Source of the DNA: Glandiceps talaboti | Lineage: Eukaryota; Hemichordata; Enteropneusta; Spengelidae | Length of the DNA: 20,000 nt | Assembly: GCF_964340395.1 (NCBI RefSeq) | Contig: NC_135556.1 | Location: forward strand, 2,152,501 to 2,172,500 | Direction of reading: 5' to 3' | Part shown: positions 19,707-20,000 of the stretch, piece by piece | How the letters are laid out: the number at the start of each line of letters is the position of its first letter | How positions within the stretch are numbered: the stretch's first letter is position 1 | Position numbers and translations under genes: made by a program | The notes under the pieces: model-generated | What the model was told of the DNA's origin: nothing | The model's database searches: none | What the model saw: the letters and a program-made list of their open reading frames with translations, nothing else

Positions 19707-20000
19707 ATATAGAACAGAAAATTAATCCCATTTTTAGTTATAGTTGAACTGAATGACATGAGGAATCTATCATTTCGAGTAGAATATTTGACATTGGTGC
19801 ACAGATTTCATAGTTTAAAATTTGCAAAACATATATCAATAGTTGAGACAAGATACATGATTGCATCAGATTAACCATACACAATTTTCAATAAATTTCA
19901 AAGATAATAATCAGCACAACACACCGAATGGGTTGTATTGCTAGGTATGACAGTTGTGCCATAGGTATTAAATACAGGCGTGGAGAAGACATACACAATT
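19707..20000. other. Unique flank beyond the LINE truncation point
   Basis: AT-rich unique sequence. I looked for continuation of the minus-strand reverse-transcriptase frame and saw none in the expected frame. No other gene, RNA or repeat is recognised before the window ends. Confidence 0.55.

Overview
This window looks like non-coding DNA from an invertebrate animal, probably marine. It is AT-rich and full of mini- and microsatellites. Its only recognisable coding remnant is a 5'-truncated non-LTR retrotransposon (LINE) ending in a pentanucleotide tail. I see no bacterial-type genes, operons, rRNA or tRNA, and no host exon I can defend. The lineage (mollusc, lancelet or another invertebrate) cannot be settled from this sequence alone.

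Layout. Positions 1-3810 are mostly unique sequence. They hold a (GTAT)n microsatellite (1197-1270) next to a GTCC-rich block, a second related GTCC-rich block (2503-2577), a hairpin-forming segment that resembles a dispersed repeat (2215-2320), and a degenerate 45-bp triplicate (3428-3542). Three unrelated minisatellites follow. Array A (3811-5190) has a 45-bp unit and about 30 periods. Array B (6162-6946) has a 49-bp unit and 16 copies with no indels. Array C (8439-18012) is about 9.5 kb long, has mixed 29- and 33-bp units and about 300 copies, and fills almost half the window. A nested inverted repeat (5887-5933) lies between A and B. After array C come an (ATGTA)n tract (18111-18178) and a LINE fragment on the minus strand (18838-19706) whose 3' end is a (TATTC)n tail.

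No set of genes works together here. The interesting content is how the satellites are built. Both ends of array C keep the same 20-bp sequence, containing an 8-bp segment absent from the interior units I read. This suggests an ancestral 37-bp unit, then a 29-bp deletion derivative, then 33-bp units formed by a 4-bp insertion. Every canonical array C unit carries the perfect palindrome AACTATAGTT. Blocks of units are duplicated at offsets of 194, 599 and 661 bp, which are exact sums of 29- and 33-bp units. Array A has a four-unit, 184-bp higher-order repeat, and its 45-bp period keeps reading frames open on both strands without evidence of coding.
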